Source: Streptomyces tirandamycinicus (GTDB taxonomy: Bacteria > Actinomycetota > Actinomycetes > Streptomycetales > Streptomycetaceae). From it: a DNA stretch of 64,000 nucleotides. Below are positions 17,302 through 26,206 of the stretch, piece after piece. The position numbers were made by a program, and so were the translations under genes. The stretch covers positions 4,475,001 to 4,539,000 of the forward strand of contig NZ_CP029188.1 of NCBI RefSeq assembly GCF_003097515.1. The letters are read 5' to 3'. Within the stretch, counting starts at the first letter, position 1; each line of letters begins with the position of its first letter. The notes under the pieces are model-generated. The model saw nothing but the letters and a program-made list of their open reading frames with translations. It did no database searches and was not told where the DNA came from.

Positions 17302-18399
17302 GTGTCCGCCGTATCGTCCCGACTCCCCGTCTTCCCCTGGGACAAGCTGGAGCCGTACAAGGCGACCGCCGCGGCCCACCCGGACGGCATCGTCGACCTC
17401 TCCGTCGGCACACCCGTCGACCCGGTCCCGGAGCTGGTCCGGCGGGCCCTCGTCGAGGCCGCGGACTCGCCCGGCTATCCGACGGTGTGGGGAACCCCCG
17501 CCCTGCGGGACGCGCTGGTGTCGTGGTGCGAGCGGCGGCTCGGCGCGGTGTCCTTCGCCCACACCAACGTACTGCCGGTCGTGGGGTCCAAGGAGCTGGT
17601 GGCCTGGCTGCCGACCCAGCTCGGCCTGGGGCCCGGCGACAAGGTCGCGTACCCGCGCCTGGCCTACCCGACCTACGAGGTCGGCGCGCGGCTCTGCGGG
17701 GCGGACCCGGTCGTCTACGACGACCCGGTCGCCGACCTCGACCCCGCCGGTCTGAAGCTCCTCTGGCTGAACTCGCCGTCCAACCCGACCGGCCGGGTCC
17801 TCCCCGGGGACGAGCTGGCCCGGGTCGTCGCCTGGGCCCGCGAGCACGGTGTACCGGTGTTCAGCGACGAGTGCTACCTGGAGCTGGGCTGGGAGGCGGA
17901 GCCCGTCTCCGTGCTGCACCCCGACGTCTGCGGCGGTACGTACGAGGGGATCGTCTCCGTCCACTCGCTGTCCAAGCGCTCCAACCTCGCGGGCTACCGG
18001 GCGGCCTTCGTCGCCGGTGACGCGGCCGTGCTCGGCGAGCTGCTGAAGATCCGCAAGCACGGCGGGATGATGACACCCGCGCCGGTGCAGGCGGCCACGG
18101 TCGCGGCCCTCGGCGACGACACGCACGTCGCCGAGCAGCGGGCCCGGTACGCGGCCCGCCGCCTCGCCCTGCGCGAGGCCCTGCTGAAGCACGGCTTCCG
18201 GATCGAGCACAGCGAGGCGAGCCTCTACCTGTGGGCAACGCGGGACGAGCCGTGCTGGGACTCGGTGGCGCACCTGGCGGAGCTGGGCGTCCTGGTCGCG
18301 CCCGGCGACTTCTACGGCGAGGCGGGGGAGCGCTTCGTGCGCGTCGCCTTCACGGCGACCGACGAGCGGGTCGAGGCGGCGGTCAAGCGCCTCGGGTGA
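17302..18399 (+). CDS. dapC: Succinyldiaminopimelate transaminase DapC
   Basis: 365 aa class I PLP-dependent aminotransferase. It converts N-succinyl-2-amino-6-ketopimelate to succinyl-LL-diaminopimelate on the lysine/peptidoglycan route. Visible motifs are LDLSVGTPVDP, YPTVWGTPALRDAL, NSPSNPTGRVLP, the PLP lysine K225 in SLSKRSNLAGYR, and the C-terminal Arg in RVAFTA. GTG 17302 is preferred over GTG 17293 because GAGAAAG then lies at a proper distance and the protein begins SAVSSRLPVFPWDKLEPYK, as in relatives. dapE of the next pathway step is 2.5 kb downstream. Confidence 0.93.
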   Translation: MSAVSSRLPVFPWDKLEPYKATAAAHPDGIVDLSVGTPVDPVPELVRRALVEAADSPGYPTVWGTPALRDALVSWCERRLGAVSFAHTNVLPVVGSKELVAWLPTQLGLGPGDKVAYPRLAYPTYEVGARLCGADPVVYDDPVADLDPAGLKLLWLNSPSNPTGRVLPGDELARVVAWAREHGVPVFSDECYLELGWEAEPVSVLHPDVCGGTYEGIVSVHSLSKRSNLAGYRAAFVAGDAAVLGELLKIRKHGGMMTPAPVQAATVAALGDDTHVAEQRARYAARRLALREALLKHGFRIEHSEASLYLWATRDEPCWDSVAHLAELGVLVAPGDFYGEAGERFVRVAFTATDERVEAAVKRLG

Positions 18400-18620
18400 C
18401 GGGCGCGGACCCGGACGGGGATCCGGCGGCCGTCCGCGGGTGCCCGCCCGGGGCCCGCTCGTGGCGCCCGCCGCCGGTGAAGACGACGCGGGGAACGCAC
18501 CGGCGCTTCCGTGCCGTGAGGGCGTCATCGCCGAGCGAGCGGGCAGGCGGGACGGTGCGGGCGTGAGTGCCGTGCGGGCGTCCGGGACGGTGTGCACCGG
18601 TGCGGGCCGGGGCAGACGGA

Positions 18621-18668
18621 AGCAAGAGGCCTTCGGGAGCGGCATGCCGCTCCCGAAGGCCTCTTGCT
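18621..18668. terminator. 48-bp perfect palindrome (bidirectional terminator)
   Basis: Bases 18621-18644 are the exact reverse complement of 18645-18668, giving a 24-bp stem with no spacer and GCATGC at the centre. It lies between the ends of dapC (+) and the secreted-protein gene (-), so it can terminate both. A perfect stem of this length is unusual. Confidence 0.85.
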
Positions 18669-18692
18669 GTGCTCGGCCCCCAGCGGGGTGGA

Positions 18693-19160
18693 TCAGAGGG
18701 GCAGCCCCTGCACCGGCAGCTCCCCCGCGGGCAGCGCGGCGCCCGTGTCCGGGAGGCCGCCGCCGGCCAGACCCTGGGCGGCGGGCAGGCCCTGCGCGGT
18801 CGCGGAGGTGGCGGTCTCGCCGAGGACACCGGCGGTGCTGCCCGCGGTCTGGCCGGCGGTCTCCTGGGCGGCGGGGAGGCCGGTCCGGGCCGCGCCGCCC
18901 AGGGTGCCTGCGGCGGCCGGGAGCGTGGTGCCCACCACCTTGCCGCCGGCCTCGTTCGCCGTGCCGGCGGCCTGGTGCGCGGCGCCGTCGACGGCGGAGC
19001 CGGCCGCGTCGCCGTCGAGCTGGGTCAGGCCGCCGTTGCCCAGGTCGCGGGTGGGGAGGTCCACGGCGTTCGCGGAGCCGGCCGCACCGACCACGGGAGC
19101 TGCCCCGGCTGCGACGAGCAGCGCGGCACGGGCGATCCGACGGGTCAGGGGGAGGGACAT
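18693..19160 (-). CDS. Secreted Ala/Gly-rich protein of unknown function
   Basis: 155 aa from ATG 19160, with AAGGAG 6 nt upstream. A Sec-type signal peptide is clear: basic MSLPLTRRIAR, a hydrophobic core AALLVAAGAAPVVGAAG, and an ANA-VD cleavage site. The mature part is low-complexity, rich in Ala, Gly and Thr with recurring TAGxTAG-like units, and has no Cys or enzymatic motif. It ends LPVQGLPL. Homologues in Streptomyces are often mislabelled ATP-binding protein; nothing here supports that. Confidence 0.82.
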   Translation of the reverse strand: MSLPLTRRIARAALLVAAGAAPVVGAAGSANAVDLPTRDLGNGGLTQLDGDAAGSAVDGAAHQAAGTANEAGGKVVGTTLPAAAGTLGGAARTGLPAAQETAGQTAGSTAGVLGETATSATAQGLPAAQGLAGGGLPDTGAALPAGELPVQGLPL

Positions 19161-19668
19161 GATGCTCCTTCGACGAGAGAACGTTGGGTGGTGTCCGAGG
19201 GCGATGTCCGGCGATCGGACGCACTGACAACCCCTCGGAGGGCGGGGAAGGTTGCGGTGGCGCAAGGTAAAGAGTTTGCAATGCATCGCATAATCGGCTG
19301 GGGACAAAAACGGGCGAACAATATGTGCGCGGACAGCCTGCTGAACCGTCACTTCTGCGATGCCGCAAGGGAATTGGGGTTTCCGCCCGCACCGGCTCGG
19401 GCGCTTCGGAAAAGCCTCACGACGGCATGCGCGGCATAACCCGTAAGGGTGTCCGGTAGGACGGGTGCGCTACCGGGGGAAGGCGCATTCCCGACCGCGT
19501 GGCGCGCCGTACTGCCGCCGGGGCGTACTCGCGGCCGGCCTCGCCGCCGCGGCCCGGGCGCGCGGGATCCGCGGCCGGCCGGGGTCCGGGAGAGCCGCGC
19601 CGCGGTGCCGGGCCACCGCACGGGACCGCGGAAGCCGTCCCGTGCCGCAGCACGGCCGGGCCCGAGGG
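19161..19668. other. 508-bp region without a supported gene
   Basis: The part from 19255 to 19400 is clearly less GC-rich than its surroundings and contains CAAAAACGGG and ACAATATG. This fits a promoter and leader region for the secreted-protein gene transcribed leftwards from 19160. A possible 52-codon plus-strand ORF here has no ribosome site, so I do not call it. Confidence 0.5.
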
Positions 19669-20610
19669 TCAGCGCGCGAGCCGGATCCGTACCGCCGCGC
19701 CGTCCGGCCCGTCCGTGCGCCAGCCCTCGCCGGCCTCCTCCGCGCTCCAGACCTTCCCGGCGAACGAGACCTCGGAGATCCCCAGTTCGGACGCCTGCGC
19801 CACGGCCCAGTGGGCGAGCTCCCAGCCGCGGCGGTCCGCGTCGCCGGAGTCCCGGGCGGCCGAGGTGACCGGAACCGTCAGTTCCGAGGACTGCGAAGCC
19901 CCTGCCCGTCCCTTGCCGCCGGCCGCGGGAAGAACCCCCGGGCCGAAGGAACGCGTCAGCTCGGAACGGAGCTTCGCCGGGTCACCGGGCTTGGTCGGGG
20001 GCGCGGCCGTGCAGGTCAGGGAGGCCGAGGCGCGGCCGGTGAGCGCCGCGGAGAGCAGCGCGGCGTCCGGCTCGTGCTTGGCGTAGGCCTGCGGGAAACC
20101 GCTGCGCTGGACTCGCTGGGCCGCGACGGTCAGCGGCAGCCTCGAGTAGCCCGGCACCTCGGCGAGATGGTCGTAGAACGCCCCGGCGGAGAACACCGGA
20201 TCGAGGATCTGCTGCGGGGTGCCCCAGCCCTGCGAAGGGCGCTGCTGGAAGAGCCCGAGGGAGTCGCGGTCGCCGTGCCGGATGTTCCGCAGCGCGGACT
20301 CCTGGAGGGCCGTCGCCAGCGCGATGGTGACAGCCCGCTCCGGCATCCCCCTGGTCGTGCCGACCGCGGAGATGGTGGCGGCGTTGGCGGCCATCTCCGG
20401 GCTGAGCTCGTACCGGCCGCCGCCCTCCGCCGCCTCCGCGCCGGAGCGGTCCGGGTCCCCTCCGTCGCCGGAGCGGACCACACAGCGCGGCGCGCCGTCG
20501 CCGCTCACGTAGTGCACGACCACATAGGCGACCAGTCCCAGCAGCACGGCGAACGCGGCCGCGAGACGAAGGGAGCGGCCGCGCCGGGTGGGGGAGGCGG
20601 TCTTGGTCAC
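19669..20610 (-). CDS. Membrane-anchored lysozyme-like protein
   Basis: 313 aa from GTG 20610. An N-terminal signal anchor (RLAAAFAVLLGLVAYVVVHYV) is followed by an extracellular domain. The stretch ATALQESALRNI, GDRDSLGLFQQRPSQGWGTPQQILDP and YDHLAEVPGY, ending FPQAYAKHEPDA, matches the lysozyme-like helper domain often found with NlpC/P60 hydrolases in actinobacteria. The Glu in LQES would be the catalytic acid. The C-terminal part (ELAHWAVAQASELGISEVSFAGKVWS) is a second conserved segment. It diverges from dapE across about 250 bp. Peptidoglycan hydrolysis is inferred from fold similarity only. Confidence 0.83.
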   Translation of the reverse strand: MTKTASPTRRGRSLRLAAAFAVLLGLVAYVVVHYVSGDGAPRCVVRSGDGGDPDRSGAEAAEGGGRYELSPEMAANAATISAVGTTRGMPERAVTIALATALQESALRNIRHGDRDSLGLFQQRPSQGWGTPQQILDPVFSAGAFYDHLAEVPGYSRLPLTVAAQRVQRSGFPQAYAKHEPDAALLSAALTGRASASLTCTAAPPTKPGDPAKLRSELTRSFGPGVLPAAGGKGRAGASQSSELTVPVTSAARDSGDADRRGWELAHWAVAQASELGISEVSFAGKVWSAEEAGEGWRTDGPDGAAVRIRLAR

Positions 20611-20863
20611 GGCGCCCACCGTACTGGAGCCCCGTGGACGGCCGGGCGGGCACCTCGCGCGGCCGCGCACGGGACCCGGGCCCCGCGCACCGGCCGGAGT
20701 CTCCCGCGCGCGGCGACCGCGTCCGAGAGGCCTGGGCCGACTGCGGGCAGAACCGAAGTCTCCCGCGCGCGGGGCGGCCGTCGGTGCCGCGGAGCATCCG
20801 CCGGGGCCCGGCGGCCGACCGCCGTCGGGCAGGGGCGCGGGGCGGGACGCTAGGGTCGGGGCC

Positions 20864-21943
20864 ATGCCCGAAAGCGCGCTTGACCTCACCCTGGACGGCC
20901 CGGCACTCACCGCACGGCTCGTCGACTTCCCGTCGGTCAGCGGCGACGAGAAGCCCCTCGCCGACGCGATCGAGCAGGCGCTGCGCGCCCTGCCCCATCT
21001 CGCCGTCGACCGGCACGGCAACAACGTGGTCGCCAGGACGAACCTGGGCCGGGCCGAGCGCGTCGTCCTGGCCGGGCACATCGACACCGTGCCGATCGCG
21101 GGCAACGTGCCCTCCCGGCTCGACGAAGACGGCGTCCTGTGGGGCTGCGGCACCTCGGACATGAAGTCGGGGGTCGCCGTCCAGCTGCGGATCGCCGCGA
21201 CCGTTCCCGAGCCCAACCGGGACCTGACGTTCGTCTTCTACGACAACGAGGAGGTCGCGGCACACCTCAATGGACTCGGGCATGTAGCGGACGCCCACCC
21301 CGACTGGCTGGAGGGCGATTTCGCCGTTCTGCTGGAGCCCTCCGATGCCCAGGTGGAGGGCGGCTGCCAGGGAACTCTGCGTGTCCACCTCCGTACGACG
21401 GGAGAGCGCGCACACTCCGCCCGCAGCTGGATGGGGTCGAACGCCATCCACGCCGTCGGTCCGATCCTGGCCCGGCTCGCCGCCTACGAGCCCCGCCGTC
21501 CCGTGATCGACGGGCTGCGGTACCACGAGGGGCTCAACGCCGTCGGGATCGAGGGCGGTGTGGCCACCAACGTCATCCCCGACGAGTGCACCGTGGTGAT
21601 CAACTACCGCTACGCCCCGGACCGGACCATGGCCGAGGCCGAGGCCCATGTCCGCGAGGTGTTCGCCGACTGCGGGGTGGCCGAGTTCGTCGTCGACGAC
21701 CACACCGGCGGGGCGCTGCCCGGTCTCTCGCACCCGGCCGCAGCCGCGTTCATGGAGGCCGTCGGCGGTACCCCGCAGCCCAAGTTCGGCTGGACCGACG
21801 TGTCGCGCTTCAGCGCGCTGGGCGTCCCCGCGGTCAACTACGGTCCGGGCGACGCGCTCTACGCCCACAAGCGGGACGAGCATGTGGCCGTCGAAAGGAT
21901 CACGCACTGCGAGGAGCGTCTGCGGCGGTGGCTCACCGCGTGA
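20864..21943 (+). CDS. dapE: Succinyl-diaminopimelate desuccinylase DapE
   Basis: 359 aa M20 metallopeptidase-family enzyme that releases succinate from succinyl-LL-diaminopimelate. Metal and catalytic residues are visible: H72 (AGHIDTVP), D99 (GTSDMKSG) and E129-E130 (DNEEV). Near the C-terminus PKFGWTDVSRF and YAHKRDEHV supply the remaining Asp and His ligands. Length matches actinobacterial DapE, which is shorter than the gammaproteobacterial enzyme. It works one step after DapC, encoded upstream. Confidence 0.95.
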   Translation: MPESALDLTLDGPALTARLVDFPSVSGDEKPLADAIEQALRALPHLAVDRHGNNVVARTNLGRAERVVLAGHIDTVPIAGNVPSRLDEDGVLWGCGTSDMKSGVAVQLRIAATVPEPNRDLTFVFYDNEEVAAHLNGLGHVADAHPDWLEGDFAVLLEPSDAQVEGGCQGTLRVHLRTTGERAHSARSWMGSNAIHAVGPILARLAAYEPRRPVIDGLRYHEGLNAVGIEGGVATNVIPDECTVVINYRYAPDRTMAEAEAHVREVFADCGVAEFVVDDHTGGALPGLSHPAAAAFMEAVGGTPQPKFGWTDVSRFSALGVPAVNYGPGDALYAHKRDEHVAVERITHCEERLRRWLTA

Positions 21944-22124
21944 CGGCAGGTGTGCGGAGTCACCGTCCGGATCGGGGGCACGCCACCGCGTGACCGATCA
22001 CCGGATGAACCGCCACGTGCTGACTTGCTGACTTCCCCGTATCCGACCACCGGAATTTCGCTCGCGTCCATCTCAGGCGACCTACCCTGACCTGGAACGT
22101 GCACCACAGCGGAGGGAGCAGGTC

Positions 22125-22904
22125 ATGGGCAGTCCCGGGGAAGCGCGGCCGGAGGAGCAGCGGCTGGGTCCGGTGGTGCGGCGCAGGGATCAGATCCAGC
22201 CGGGTACCACGGACCAGCGCCTGCTGGACACCGAGGGCGATTCGCAGTGGGTGCACACCGATCCGTGGCGGGTCATGCGCATCCAGTCGGAGTTCGTGGA
22301 GGGCTTCGGCGCGCTCGCCGAACTGCCCAGCGCCATCAGTGTCTTCGGCTCCGCCCGGACCGCTCCCGGTACCCCCGAGTACGACGCCGCCGTGCGGATC
22401 GGCAGGGCGCTGGTGGACGCCGGCTTCGCCGTGATCACCGGAGGCGGTCCGGGGGCGATGGAGGCCGCCAACCGCGGCGCGCGGGAGGCCGGCGGCATCT
22501 CGGTCGGGCTGGGCATCGAGCTGCCCTTCGAGCAGGGCCTCAACGCGCACGTCGACATCGGCGTGAACTTCCGCTACTTCTTCGTCCGCAAGACGATGTT
22601 CGTCAAGTACGCGCAGGGCTTCGTGGTCATGCCGGGCGGCTTCGGCACGCTGGACGAGCTGTTCGAGGCGCTCACCCTCGTCCAGACCGGGAAGGTGACC
22701 CGCTTCCCCGTGGTGCTCTTCGGGTCCGCGTACTGGTCTGGCCTGGTCGACTGGCTGCGCGGGACGGTCGTCGCGGAGGGCAAGGCGTCGGCGCGCGATC
22801 TGCTGCTCTTCCATGTCACGGACGACGTGGACGAGGCCGTCGCCCTGGTCACCAAGGAGACCGGACCGCCGCCGCCGATCCCGTACGAGGGCTACGAGGC
22901 CTGA
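22125..22904 (+). CDS. LOG/TIGR00730 family Rossmann-fold protein
   Basis: 259 aa. It has the two LOG signatures, GGGPGAMEAANRGA and PGGFGTLDE, that form the nucleotide-binding site of cytokinin-riboside 5'-monophosphate phosphoribohydrolases. An N-terminal extension of about 65 residues precedes the core (AISVFGSART). GGAGGGAGCAGGTC precedes the ATG. Bacterial relatives release the base from nucleoside monophosphates; the M. tuberculosis homologue next to folP2 makes cytokinins. The substrate here is not known. Confidence 0.92.
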   Translation: MGSPGEARPEEQRLGPVVRRRDQIQPGTTDQRLLDTEGDSQWVHTDPWRVMRIQSEFVEGFGALAELPSAISVFGSARTAPGTPEYDAAVRIGRALVDAGFAVITGGGPGAMEAANRGAREAGGISVGLGIELPFEQGLNAHVDIGVNFRYFFVRKTMFVKYAQGFVVMPGGFGTLDELFEALTLVQTGKVTRFPVVLFGSAYWSGLVDWLRGTVVAEGKASARDLLLFHVTDDVDEAVALVTKETGPPPPIPYEGYEA

Positions 22905-22925
22905 GCGGGCAGCGGGCAGTGAGCA

Positions 22926-22949
22926 GCGGGCCCGGTTCGCCGGGCCCGC
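22926..22949. terminator. Perfect hairpin with TTCG tetraloop
   Basis: GCGGGCCCGG and CCGGGCCCGC form a 10-bp stem closed by a TTCG loop. It lies 22 bp after the LOG gene and between convergent genes. Confidence 0.75.
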
Positions 22950-23105
22950 CGGTCCGCCCCGCCCGGTCCGCCCCGGCCGGACGGCCGCGCCCCGGACCAG
23001 GGCGGCGAGCCCTCCCGGTCCGGAGCGCCGGCCTCCGCGTCGCGTTCCGCCGCCGGGTCCCACCGCCGGATCCCGGGCGGTCGCCGCTCCGGGCCGGCGC
23101 GGGGC

Positions 23106-23987
23106 TCAGGCCAGGCCCCGGCGGGCGACCGCCGGGGGCCGGTGCCCGGCGATCGACGCCACCATCTCCAGCACCTGCCGGGTCTCCGCCACCTCGTGCA
23201 CCCGGTACACCCGCGCACCGAGCCACGCCGACACCGCCGTCGTCGCCAGCGTGCCGATCAGCCGCTCCTTGACCGGGCGGTCGAGGGTCTCGCCCACGAA
23301 GTCCTTGTTGGACAGCGAGACCAGCACCGGCCAGCCCGTCCCGGCCATCTCGCCCAGTCGGCGGGTCGCCTCCAGCGAGTGGCGGGTGTTCTTCCCGAAG
23401 TCGTGTCCCGGGTCGATCAGGATGCCGTCCCGGCGCACCCCGAGTCCCAGCGCGCGCTCCGCCAGCCCGGTCGTCACCCTCAGGATGTCCGCCATCACGT
23501 CGTCGTACGCGACCCGGTGCGGCCGGGTCCGCGGCTCGGCCCCGCCGGCGTGCGTGCAGACCAGGCCCGCCCCGTACCGGGCGGCCACCTCGGCCAGAGC
23601 GGGGTCGACGCCGCCCCAGGCGTCGTTCAGCAGGTCGGCGCCCGCCTCGCAGACGGCGGCGCCCACGTCGTGCCGCCAGGTGTCGACGCTGATCACCACG
23701 TCCGGGAAGCGCCTGCGCACCTCGGCGACGAAACCGACCGTGCGGCGAGCCTCCTCCGCCGCGCTGACCTCCTCGCCGGGGCCGGCCTTCACTCCGCCGA
23801 TGTCGATGATGGCGGCACCCTCGGACACCGCCTGCTCGACCCGGGCGAGAGCCGGCTCGTCGCGGAACGTGGCGCCCTGGTCGTAGAAGGAGTCCGGCGT
23901 CCGGTTCACGATCGCCATGATCACTGGCTCGTGCGCGCCGAACTCGCGCCTCCCCAGTCGCAGAGTCCCGTCGTGCATCCCCTGCAT
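23106..23987 (-). CDS. folP2: Dihydropteroate synthase paralogue FolP2
   Basis: 293 aa TIM-barrel of the pterin-binding family. The ATG at 23987 has AAGGAGGA 8 nt upstream. Several active-site loops differ from true DHPS: NRTPDSF in place of NVTPDSF, IGGVKAGPG in place of GGESTRPG, and SLSNKDF near the C-terminus where DHPS has SRK. This is the FolP2 type (Rv1207 in M. tuberculosis), for which normal DHPS activity has not been found. The label folP here therefore should not be read as sulfonamide-target DHPS. It diverges from a DivIVA-like gene. Confidence 0.88.
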   Translation of the reverse strand: MQGMHDGTLRLGRREFGAHEPVIMAIVNRTPDSFYDQGATFRDEPALARVEQAVSEGAAIIDIGGVKAGPGEEVSAAEEARRTVGFVAEVRRRFPDVVISVDTWRHDVGAAVCEAGADLLNDAWGGVDPALAEVAARYGAGLVCTHAGGAEPRTRPHRVAYDDVMADILRVTTGLAERALGLGVRRDGILIDPGHDFGKNTRHSLEATRRLGEMAGTGWPVLVSLSNKDFVGETLDRPVKERLIGTLATTAVSAWLGARVYRVHEVAETRQVLEMVASIAGHRPPAVARRGLA

Positions 23988-24088
23988 CCGCTGTTTCCTC
24001 CTTGCGATCGGTCGCCTGCGACCTTAACCGTCGGTGGCGCATGGCACGATCGGCAGCGGACGGTTTCTGCTCCGGGGAGAGGCGCGCT

Positions 24089-24586
24089 GTGTTCTGGTTC
24101 TTGCTGATCGCGATGGTCGTGGTCGTCGCCGCGGTCACCCTGGCGGTGGTCGGCGGCGGTGACAAGGCGGTGCTCCCCGAGGTGGCGCCGGAGCGCCTGG
24201 TGGACCCGCTGCCGCTGACGCGCCCCGTGGGCCGCGCCGACATCGAGGCGCTGCGTCTGCCGGTGACGGCGCGGGGGTACCGGATGCTCGACGTCGACGA
24301 GGTCCTCGGACGGCTCGGCGCGGAGCTCGCGGAGCGGGACGCCCGGATCGCCGAGCTGGAGACCGCGCTGGCGGGCCGGCAGGCGACGGAGTTCAGCCGG
24401 GACCGGCTCCTCGGCGAGCGGCCCGAGGACGTGCCGGGGGAGCGGCCGGGCCCCTTCCCGAAGGCCGGCGGGGACCGCCCGGCCGCGGAGAGCGGCCCGG
24501 GCGCGCCGGATCCGGGGGACCCCCCGCCCGGGCACCCGGACCTCCCCGGTGAGGGGACCGGACAGGACGACGGGGGGCGGCGATGA
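24089..24586 (+). CDS. Membrane-anchored DivIVA-domain protein
   Basis: 165 aa from GTG 24089, with GGGGAGA upstream. One N-terminal membrane span (FWFLLIAMVVVVAAVTLAVVGG) is followed by a DivIVA-like motif, ADIEALRLPVTARGYRMLDVDEVLGRL. A short coiled coil (GAELAERDARIAELETAL) and a Pro/Gly-rich tail complete it. The RGYRMLDVDEVL segment is the lipid-binding/curvature signature shared with DivIVA and SepIVA-type proteins. A role at poles or septa is inferred. Its stop overlaps the tag start (ATGA). The position matches Rv1209 of M. tuberculosis. Confidence 0.85.
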   Translation: MFWFLLIAMVVVVAAVTLAVVGGGDKAVLPEVAPERLVDPLPLTRPVGRADIEALRLPVTARGYRMLDVDEVLGRLGAELAERDARIAELETALAGRQATEFSRDRLLGERPEDVPGERPGPFPKAGGDRPAAESGPGAPDPGDPPPGHPDLPGEGTGQDDGGRR

Positions 24587-25167
24587 GCGGCGGAGCCGTG
24601 GCCGGACCGGACGGGCGGCTGCGCTGCCCCTGGGGCCTGTCCACCGAGGACTACGTCAGGTACCACGACGAGGAGTGGGGCCGCCCGGTCCGCGGGGACG
24701 ACGCGCTGTTCGAGCGGCTCGCGCTGGAGGCGTTCCAGTCGGGCCTGTCCTGGATCACCATTCTCCGCCGCCGTGAGGGCTTCCGGGAAGCGTTCGCGGG
24801 TTTCCGGATCGTCTCGGTCGCGGCCTTCACGGACGACGACCGGGAGCGTCTGCTCGCCGACGCGGGCATCATCCGCAACCGCGCCAAGATCGAGGCGACC
24901 ATCGCCAACGCCCAGGTGCTGGCGGGCTGGGCGGAGGGCGAGCTCGACGCCGTGATCTGGTCGTACGCGCCGGATCCTGCCGTCCGCCGGGCGCCGCGCA
25001 CCCTCGCGGACGTCCCGGCGGTCACGGACGAGTCCACCGCCCTCTCCAAGGAGCTCAAGAGGCGCGGTCTGCGTTTCATCGGCCCGACGACGGCCTACGC
25101 GCTGATGCAGGCCTGCGGTCTGGTCGACGACCATCTCGCGGACTGCGTGGCACGCGGGGGGCGGTGA
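24583..25167 (+). CDS. tag: DNA-3-methyladenine glycosylase I
   Basis: 194 aa base-excision repair enzyme that removes 3-methyladenine. The zinc-snap ligands of the Tag family are all present: C15, H28, H184 and C188. So are RCPWGLSTEDYVRYHDEEWG, FERLALEAFQSGLSWITILRRR and IGPTTAYALMQACGLVDDH. ATG 24583 overlaps the upstream DivIVA-like stop by 4 bp, so translation is coupled to that gene. Confidence 0.95.
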   Translation: MSGGAVAGPDGRLRCPWGLSTEDYVRYHDEEWGRPVRGDDALFERLALEAFQSGLSWITILRRREGFREAFAGFRIVSVAAFTDDDRERLLADAGIIRNRAKIEATIANAQVLAGWAEGELDAVIWSYAPDPAVRRAPRTLADVPAVTDESTALSKELKRRGLRFIGPTTAYALMQACGLVDDHLADCVARGGR

Positions 25168-25405
25168 CCCGGGCGCCGCGCCCGTTCCGTGAGCGCGACG
25201 GCCGCGGGGCTCCGGTCGCGGCGATCGGGCTGTTCGTCGCGCCCGTTCCGTGCGCGCGGCGGCCCCGGGCGCGACCCGTCCGTGCCGAGCTGATCTCGGA
25301 CGCGCCCGCCGCACGCGCGACGGCCGCGGGGCGGTGATCCCGGCCGGTGATCCCGGCGGTCGCGCACGCTCCGCGCGACCGCCACCGGCCGGTGCTGTGA
25401 GCCCC

Positions 25406-26206
25406 TCAGCGGCCCACGTACGCGGGCTTCTCCTTGGCGATGAAGGCCTGGACCGCGATGGCGTGGTCCTCCGAGGCGCCGGCCCTGGTCTGGAGCTCGT
25501 CCTCCTTGTCGAGCGTCTCGCCCAGCGTGTGGCCCGCCGCGTAGGCGAGGGACTCCTTGATCGCGGCATAGGCCAGCGTGGGGCCGCCGGCCAGGGCGCG
25601 GGCGACCGCCGCGGCCTCCGCCGCCAGGTCGCCGGCCGGTACGAGCTTGTTCACGATGCCCAGCTCGAAGGCCTCCTGCGCGGTGATCGACCGCGGAAAG
25701 AGCAGCAGGTCGGCGGCCCTGCCGGGGCCGATGAGCCGGGGGAGCGTCCAGGAGACCCCGGAGTCCGCCGTCAGCGCCACCCCGGCGAAGGACGTCGTGA
25801 ACGTGGCGCTGTCGGCGACGACCCGGTAGTCGGCGGCCAGGGCGAAGCCCATGCCGGCACCCGCGGCGACGCCGTTCACGCCCGCCACCACCGGCTTCGG
25901 CATCTCGGTGATCGCGCGCACGATCGGGTTGTAGTGGTCGCGCACGGTGTTCATGGTGTGGTGGGTGCCGGACTCGCGGTCGGAGGCCAGCAGGGTGATG
26001 TGCTCCTTGAGGTCCTGGCCCACGCAGAAGGCGCGGCCCGTCGCCGTCAGCAGCACCGCCCGTACGCCGGTGTCCGCCCCGGCCGCCCGCAGGGCGTCCC
26101 GCAGGGCGGCCTTGGCCTCGACGTTCATCGCGTTCATGGCCTCGGGCCGGTTGATCGTGATCGTCGCGAGTCCGTCGTTCACCTCGTACAGCACGGTGTC
26201 GGCCAT
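25406..26206 (-). CDS. Enoyl-CoA hydratase/isomerase family protein
   Basis: 266 aa crotonase-fold enzyme. ATINRPEAMNAMN, the oxyanion-hole segment AFCVGQDLKEH, and GVAAGAGMGFALAADYRVVADSATF are standard motifs. VALTADSGVSWTLPRLIGPGRAADLLL carries Asp where many hydratases have Glu, closer to the PaaG/PaaB-like isomerases of phenylacetate catabolism. The exact substrate cannot be read. AGGGGAC precedes the ATG. It is a single gene with no fatty-acid neighbours. Confidence 0.9.
   Translation of the reverse strand: MADTVLYEVNDGLATITINRPEAMNAMNVEAKAALRDALRAAGADTGVRAVLLTATGRAFCVGQDLKEHITLLASDRESGTHHTMNTVRDHYNPIVRAITEMPKPVVAGVNGVAAGAGMGFALAADYRVVADSATFTTSFAGVALTADSGVSWTLPRLIGPGRAADLLLFPRSITAQEAFELGIVNKLVPAGDLAAEAAAVARALAGGPTLAYAAIKESLAYAAGHTLGETLDKEDELQTRAGASEDHAIAVQAFIAKEKPAYVGR

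Noticed and set aside
19280..19439. 52-codon plus-strand ORF in the AT-richer region upstream of the secreted-protein gene
   Set aside because: No ribosome site, no conserved pattern, and it overlaps the probable promoter of the minus-strand gene.
22849..25569. 906-codon minus-strand open frame across folP2, the DivIVA-like gene and tag
   Set aside because: Out of frame with folP2 and antisense to the other two genes; Arg/Pro-rich with no motif.
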